From positions 2,548,001 through 2,612,000 of the forward strand of contig CATNEN010000029.1 of NCBI GenBank assembly GCA_950097015.1: a DNA stretch of 64,000 nt, given 5' to 3'. The translations under genes and the position numbers were made by a program. This stretch comes from Macrostomum hystrix (Eukaryota; Platyhelminthes; Macrostomidae). Shown in pieces: positions 57,889 through 64,000 of the stretch; the stretch's first letter is position 1, and the number at the start of each line of letters is the position of its first letter. Under the pieces are notes generated by a model. That model made no database searches, had not been told where the DNA came from, and saw only the letters and a program-made list of their open reading frames with translations.

Positions 57889-60800
57889 CTAGTAAGTTTT
57901 CTGCCGGGTCACCTGTCCAGAATGTGAGCCGTGGTGGGCCGGCATGTCGTGCGCATCTTCTATAGCGTTACGACGAAGAAAGTACTTGCAGTAGATGAGC
58001 ACGCCAGCGCCGATAAGTAGGCCGGCGCCGACAGCTGAGAATACCGCGATCAGCACAATGGCCAGCGTGTCCAAGCCAACGCCTCCAGTGCCTGGGTCAA
58101 CGGTTGACGTAGGCGGCGTGGTAGAAGGAACTATCGGTGCAGATGTTGTATCAACGTCGGGCGAAGGATTTGTCGGTCCAGTTGACAGGGTTGACCCGGT
58201 CGAGTCAGTCACGGGAGGACGAATGGTAGAAGTAGACTCACCAGTCACCTGTGTGGGAGTGGAATCGGCCTGTGAGTCAGTGGAAGTCCGCGTTGTCGGG
58301 GAGGTCGTCGGTGTTGTCTCTGTCGGGGTAGTCATTGTCGTTGTCATCGGCGGGTCCAGCTGGCTGATGCAATGGGGCGAGTCGATGCACGGAAGCGCCT
58401 GGTCCCAGAAGGCGCAGTTCTGTCCGCGGTAGACGTCCTCGACGTATCGCAGGGGCGACGTGGCGTTGTCGCCGTCTCCGGGGTCCCGCAGCAGCAGCAC
58501 TCGTTGACTGGCAGCGTCGTATGCCTCCCAGCGCGGACTGCCGTTCTCAGCGAAATCCAGCAGGTTGCGGACCAGGAAGGCCGATAGCTGGGCGGGCACC
58601 TCGCCGAGTGGCTTCGCAGGACCGGCGGGCCGGCCCATGAGGATGTGGGCGTCGTCGACTGCAGGACGGGGTGGTCAGGAGGAGCGGTCAACTAATAAAA
58701 CAGAATGAAGCCAGTGATGGCTGGTGAGTGAGGCCAGTGATGGCTGGTGAGTGAGAGCACCCCTACACAAAAGGCAGTCACAAGCAGCTCAGCTCACACA
58801 GAGTGGCTCCAATCAGGGGGTCGCCACTCGGTGGGGCCTCAGCGGGCGCAGCCAGCAGGAAGCCGAACACGGGCTCGGGCTGCTGGCGAGCGCTGGCAGC
58901 TGCCATGAACTTCCAGGACGGGCAGCTGAAGTGTCGGTCGCCCAGCGCCTGCGCCAGCAGCCGAGCGTCGCTGCCGACACCAGGACTACCAGCACCCGGG
59001 TCCGGGAACCTGGCGAACCGGTTGGCAGCCGCCTGCAGGCCGACGGGCGACAGCGACTCGGCGAAGCGGGGGAAGTGGCGAAGAGAGTCGGCCAGGAGCT
59101 GAGCGGGCGGAATGAGCGGCTGAGATGCAGATGCGGAAGATACACAACACAACAGCGTCAAGGAACAGAGGTACACAGGTACACAGGTACACAAGCGCAC
59201 AGGTACACAAGCACACAGATACACAAGCACACAGGTACACAAGCACACAGATACACAAGCACACAGGTACACAAGCGCACAGGTACACAGGTACACAGGT
59301 ACACAAGCGCACAGGTACACAGGTACATAAGCACACAGATACACAAGCACACAGGTAAACAAGCACACAGATACACAAGCACATAGATACACAAGCACAC
59401 AGGTACACAAGCGCACAGGCACACAGGTACACAAGCACACAGGTTCACAAGCACACAGGTACACAAGTACACAGGTACACAAGTACACAGGTTCACAAGC
59501 ACACAGGTACACAAGCGCACAGATACACAAGCGCACAGGTACACAGAAAACCTCATACAGAGCACACTCTACTCACTGTCTGCAGCTCGTCACGAGTCAT
59601 ATTCTGCAGCTGCTGGCTGCTGAGCAGCATTCGGAGCAGGGCGTTGCCAGGCGCCGCCACACCGCCCAGCAACAGCGGAGGCAGCGGAGGCAGCGAGTCG
59701 GTGGCCCAGGGTTCCGAGTTCAGGAAGTCATTGTCCAAGACCGGCCCGAAGGCGATGAACGGTGCAGGGAGTCGAGCCTCGTTTAGCTGGAACTCGGCGG
59801 CTGCGCTGACGATGTCGGAGACGTTAAGGGCTTGCAGGCAGGCCAGCAAGGACTTCGTGGACCCGAAGGTGTTGCATTGCAGCGAGGCGGCTGCGGGAGA
59901 GGCGCGAGACAAGATTTAGGGCTGCAGTGCACTGCTTATCCCCTGATGATTTTCACATCCTCCAATCCCAGTCACGAGTCAGCTGCTCCCAGTACCAATA
60001 TGCTGATTCCCTGATGCAAATGCTTACATACTAATTCCCTAATCCCTATCTGCATGTCCCATCCCCACATTCCTATCTTTATATCCCATACCCACATCCC
60101 TATCTGCATATCTCATCCCCACATCCCTATCTGCATATCTCCACATCCTTATCTGCATATCCCACATCCATCATCCCTATCTGCGTATCCCATCCCTCAT
60201 CCCTATCTGCATATCCCATCCCCACATCCCTATCTGCATGTCCCATCCCCACATCCCTATCTGCATGTCCCATCCCCACATCCCTATCTGCATGTCCCAT
60301 CCCCACATCCCTATCTGCATATCCCAATTCCCACATCCCTACCTGCATACCCCATACCCACATCCCTATCTGCATATACCAATCCCATGTAAAACACCCA
60401 GCTCCTGGCTGAGCTGAGCACACCTGTGAAGTTCGAGTGCAGCTGCTGGACGCTGTCTGTTCTGGGCGATACCAGGTAAGGCATGTTGGGCGACCCTGAC
60501 AGCAGCACAGCTCGCTGGAATTGTGACTTCCCAGCCAGAAGGTGGAAGCCGACCGAGGCGGCGCCCGACTCCACGCCGATCAGGGTGACCTTCGAGGAGG
60601 AGCCGCCGAAACTGCGGATGTTTCTTCCGCTCACCCACTCAATGACCATGGCCTGGTCTCTCAGTCCCAGGTTTGCACTCACAACGCCCGGAATCCAAAG
60701 GAAGCCGAGCGGTCCTGCGGGCCACATTTTCGGTTGTGATTTCGAGAGCTACTACTAACAGTAGTGCTGATAGAGCACTGATCTCATACTAGATAATTTT

Positions 60801-63800
60801 AATAAATAATATTTATTCATAAAGAGACTGGCACAGGTAAGAAAGTAGATAGACTGACTGACACAGATGGGTAACACAGGAGAGTAACAGGGGGGAAGAG
60901 ACAGTAACAGGTTAGGGAGAAACAGTAACAGGTGGAGAAGGGACAGTAAGAGGTGGGGAAGAGACAGTAACAGGTGGGGAAGAGACAGTAACAGGTTGGG
61001 GAGAGACAGTAACAGGTGGGGAAAGAGACGGTACCTAATGGGGAAGAGACAGTAACAGATGGGGAAAGAGAAAATAACAGGTGGGGAAGAGACAGTAACA
61101 TGTAAGAGTCGCACCCAGTCGGTAGGCAGCCGTGACCACCACTGCATCACCGAAGTCCAGCACGTGGCTGCCTCGCCAGCGGTCGTCTGCAGCGTCGCCA
61201 GCCTCGAAGAAGCCACCGTGCAGAAAGAGCAGCACTGGCAGGTTCGTCACAGTGACTTCAGCAGTCGCGGGCGTCCACAGGTTCATGTAGAGGCAGTCCT
61301 CCGAGGTGTCGAGGACTTGCCCGGACGACGGATGTCCGAACTGGACGCAGGCGGGCTTCGGACTGATGGCCACGTAGGTCTGAGGAGAAGCTGCGGCGTG
61401 AGAGCACAGTTGAAGCACAGTGAGAACACAGTTTAAGCACAGTTTGAGCACAGTTGAAACACAGTTGAAGCACAGTTTGAGCACAGTTGAAGCACAGTGA
61501 GAACACAGTTGAAGCACAGTTTGAGCACAGTTGAAGCACAGTGAGAACACAGTTGAAGCACAGTGAGAACACAGTTGAAGCACAGTTTGAGCACAGTTGA
61601 AGCACAGTGAGAACACAGTTTAAGCACAGTTTGAGCACAGTTGAAACACAGTTTGAGCACAGTTTGAGCACAGTTGAAGCACAGTGAGAACACAGTTTAA
61701 GCACAGTTTGAGCACAGTTGAAACACAGTTTGAGCACAGTTTGAGCACAGTTGAAACACAGTTTGAGCACAGTTGAAGCACAGTTTGTGCACAGTTGAAG
61801 CGCGCTTTGAGCACATTGAGAACTAATTTAAGCACAGTTTGAGCACAGACCAGACAGCATGGTTAGAGAACAGTGAAAACACAGTAAGACAATAGTGAGC
61901 ACACAGTAAGAACAAGGTGAGAACGCAGTGAGAACAGAGTGAGCACACAGTGAGAACATTATAAGATACCAAAAGAGCTCAGATCATAGAGTCAGATTCA
62001 CCAAAGTGCAGCAGCTTGAGCTGAACTCACGGAGTACATCCAGTTTTTCTGGTGGTTTGAATCGCCGGTCTCCGATTGGCGGCTTTGCGTAGGGCAGGCC
62101 GAGAAACTGCGACATCACTTTGCCAGCAGGTGTCCTGATTGTCTGTCCAATTGTATCTCCGTAGCCAATCACATTGATTGAAAAGTTTCGCAGCACCGTG
62201 TTAGACACGGGCTTCGGCAACGACCAGTGCTGCTGCTGCTGCTGCTGCTGTGGCATTGTCCTGGAAGTTTTCGTTTCCAGCGCCGGCCGTGGCGTTGCGG
62301 GGCCGGACAGAGCGTTGGCCAGCGGCATCTCAGCGGTCCAGAGCGGGCAGCGTCCGGGCTCGAATGCGAAGCCACCGGTTGACAGCTTGGCGGAGTTGTT
62401 GGCATTCGACTCAGCGCTGAAGCGCATGAACTCGGAGATGGAGACACTGCTGGCCGACCAGTCAGCACCGGGCACTGCGGGATCGGATTTAAGGCTGGGA
62501 AATCCAACTGTCACTCCCGCACCTCAGCTGTCACTCACGCACCTCAACTGTCACTCACGCACCTCAGCTGTCACTTCCTCACCTCAGCTGTCACTCCCGC
62601 ACCTCAGGTGTCACTTCCTCACCTCAGCTGTCAGTCCCGCACCTCAGCTGTCACTCCCGCACCTCAGCTGTCACTCACGCACCTCAGCTGTCAGTCCCGC
62701 ACCTCAGCTGTCAGTCCCGCACCTCAGCTGTCAGTCCCGCACCTCAGCTGTCAGTCCCGCACCTCAACTGTCACTCACGCACCTCAGCTGTCACTTCCTC
62801 ACCTCAGCTGTCACTCCCACACCTCATCTGTCACTCACGCACCTCAGCTGTCAGTCCCACACCTCAGCTGTCGTTCCGAATTCTTCAATCTCAGTGGTTT
62901 CGCACAGCACTTGTCACTGTCACCTGGCACCAAGTAACCGAAATTCGCAAGCCTACCGCCAGCAGTCACGAAGGCGGCCAGGTGCCGTGACATCAGTCGA
63001 GCCAGACTCCTGTGCTCTGCCGGATAGTTCGGACGCAGCAGCGGCTCCCCTAGCAGGTAGGCCACGTCTGTCGCCGCCTTCTCTGGCTCAGTCGGGTCGA
63101 TGTCCAAGTCGAGCAGGTACATGAAAACCTCCGCTCCGCCACTGCTCAGCAGCTCGCTGGTGGCGAGCCATGCTGGACAGGCCACCCCGAAGTCGGACAG
63201 CGCTCGCGCCAGCGTCGACTGGACGGAGGCTCCGAAGGCAGCGTGTGGCCAGTCGGACAGGGCCACGCGGAGGAACCGCCGACCGGAGATTGACGTGCCT
63301 CCGCCTTCAGCGTGCAGGCGGGGAAACTGCCCGAGCTCTCTGTCCAGCATCTAGGAATGAACGGCAGGTGATGGGGATGAGAACTCTGTCCAGCATCTGG
63401 GAATGAACGGCAGGTGATGGGGATAAGGACTCTGTCCAGCATCTGGGAATGAACGGCAGGTGATGGGGATGAGAACTCTGTCCAGCATCTGGGAAAGAAC
63501 GGCAGGTGATGGGGATGAGAACTCTGTCCAGCATCTGGGAATGAACGGCAGGTGATGGGGATGAGAAATATGTCCAGCATCTGGGATGAGGATGGTGATG
63601 ATGAGGATGAGGATGCAGGTTATCGGGATAATCTAAGAAACTCACAGCCTCGAAGTCGGTCTTGTTGACGCTGTCCCAGTCGACTCGTCCCAGAAGTCGC
63701 AGCGCGCGCTTCGCCAGCGCCAAGCCAGCGCCCGAGCTGGCCCCGATCAGAAGCGAGCCGTTGAAGCCACCCCCGCGCCAGCGCGCGTCCGGCAGCTTCT

Positions 63801-64000
63801 CCGAGGCGTTGAAGCTCGGTGCGAATCGACCTGTGCCGTTGACATCGTCGCGAAGCAGCGCTGCCTCAGCGTCCAGCAGCGATTGCAGCGACTGTTGGCG
63901 GAGGCATTCTAGTGACAGCCGACTCCCTTCGGCGACGCAGCCGAGACTCTCAGCGAACCGGAGGTCGAGCTCGGCGGCCACCTCGCTGGAAGCTGACCAG
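57889..64000 (-). CDS. Membrane protein with two tandem cholinesterase-like domains (5' end outside window)
   Basis: 1,054 visible residues. Exons in transcript order: (edge)-63646, 63350-62957, 62474-62031, 61390-61115, 60714-60424, 59890-59577, 59119-58798, 58658-57889; all phases agree. Domain 1 is visible from its middle ([17 protein letters not shown]) to its end ([10 protein letters not shown]). A polyQ linker leads, within one exon, into a second start ([18 protein letters not shown]). Domain 2 continues with [49 protein letters not shown] and [11 protein letters not shown] Thr/Ser/Pro stalk, one TM helix ([20 protein letters not shown]) and a short His-rich tail close it. Structural cysteines are kept, but catalytic Ser, Glu and His positions are substituted. 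The architecture suits a neuroligin/gliotactin-like adhesion protein. Partner and specificity are unknown. Confidence 0.87.
58700..58755. repeat. Short duplication in the last intron of the cholinesterase-like gene
   Basis: Two copies of ccagtgatggctggtgagtg, one directly after the other, in the 139-bp intron 58659-58797. Confidence 0.7.
59157..59545. repeat. 16-bp minisatellite in the cholinesterase-like gene
   Basis: About 24 copies of acacaagcacacaggt-type units with aggtacac, agatacac and gcgcac variants. It fills most of the 457-bp intron 59120-59576. Confidence 0.9.
60030..60385. repeat. ~27-bp minisatellite in the cholinesterase-like gene
   Basis: About 13 copies of a unit containing ccctatctgcatatcccatc followed by cccacat, within the intron 59891-60423. 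Confidence 0.88.
60885..61105. repeat. 21-bp minisatellite in the cholinesterase-like gene
   Basis: About ten copies of gagacagtaacaggtgggga-type units in the 400-bp intron 60715-61114. The array ends beside the upstream exon's donor at 61114. Confidence 0.88.
61400..61850. repeat. 11-bp repeat with three flavours in the cholinesterase-like gene
   Basis: About 40 copies of an 11-bp unit in three versions: cacagttgaag, cacagtttgag and cacagtgagaa. Their order recurs in blocks. It begins about 10 bp from the exon acceptor at 61390. The 62030 side of the intron decays into looser variants. Confidence 0.9.
62230..62252 (-). repeat. (ctg)n run encoding polyglutamine
   Basis: Seven glutamine codons in the linker between the two cholinesterase-like domains, within exon 62031-62474. 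Confidence 0.9.
62515..62875. repeat. 20-bp minisatellite in the cholinesterase-like gene
   Basis: About 18 copies of acctcagctgtcactcccgc with cactcacgc, cagtcccgc and cacttcctc variants. It fills most of the 482-bp intron 62475-62956. Each unit has a cagctg motif. Confidence 0.92.
63338..63600. repeat. 46-bp minisatellite spanning a 3' splice site
   Basis: The unit includes ctgtccagcatctgggaatg and cggcaggtgatggggatgag. The true intron-exon border at 63350/63351 is the first copy. Five further copies place the same acceptor and exon start at 63396, 63442, 63488, 63534 and 63580, exactly 46 bp apart. Confidence 0.93.

Noticed and set aside
59158-59565. Cysteine-rich 135-252 codon frames on the minus strand
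   Set aside because: Translation of the 16-bp acacaagcacacaggt array within an intron of the cholinesterase-like gene.
1-64000. Possible CRISPR arrays among the direct repeats
   Set aside because: Arrays are head-to-tail minisatellites without unique spacers, in a eukaryotic gene context.

Overview
This window is nuclear DNA from an animal. Genes are split by GT-AG introns (one is GC-AG), and the families are metazoan: a Shaw-type potassium channel, an SLC6 transporter, a ZMIZ-type SP-RING coregulator, SPRYD7, and a cholinesterase-like cell-surface protein. Tandem arrays, SINEs and DNA-transposon relics are abundant. My best guess for the host is a repeat-rich invertebrate, possibly a free-living flatworm such as Macrostomum. 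That is an impression from gene style and repeat load, not a proof.

Layout. Positions 1-3.2 kb hold arrays and SINE pieces. A three-exon Shaw-like Kv channel (+) covers 3212-17712, with two ~6 kb introns filled with minisatellites. An internally deleted mariner lies at 18221-19152. A nine-exon SLC6 transporter (-) covers 19957-25690. An intronless POT/SLC15-like transporter (-) is at 29535-30998. A very AT-rich zone (31-46 kb) contains a three-exon RWD-RING protein (+, 34604-37088), a 1.9 kb element with ~117 bp inverted ends (38155-40044), and the first of two nearly identical ZMIZ-like terminal exons (42571-44289). The second ZMIZ-like exon is at 50208-51926. SPRYD7 (+) follows at 52472-54231. 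Convergent to it, and running off the right edge, is a multi-exon cell-surface protein (-, 57889-64000) with two fused cholinesterase-fold domains. Catalytic-triad positions that can be inspected in them are substituted.

Most striking points: (1) two pseudo-cholinesterase domains joined within one exon, followed by a mucin-like stalk and a membrane anchor; (2) a 46-bp intronic minisatellite in that gene in which every unit copies the 3' splice site and the first 13 exon bases; (3) two 1,719-bp ZMIZ exons with about 11 differences, 8 of them in the first 28 bases, while both flanks are unrelated; (4) an SLC6 intron that is almost entirely a perfect tetranucleotide array starting at the splice donor; (5) nearly every long intron has its own private minisatellite. 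The genes look like unrelated housekeeping and neuronal genes. I see no operon-like or pathway logic linking them. Exon borders were read by eye from splice consensus, reading frame and family alignment from memory; no search was run.
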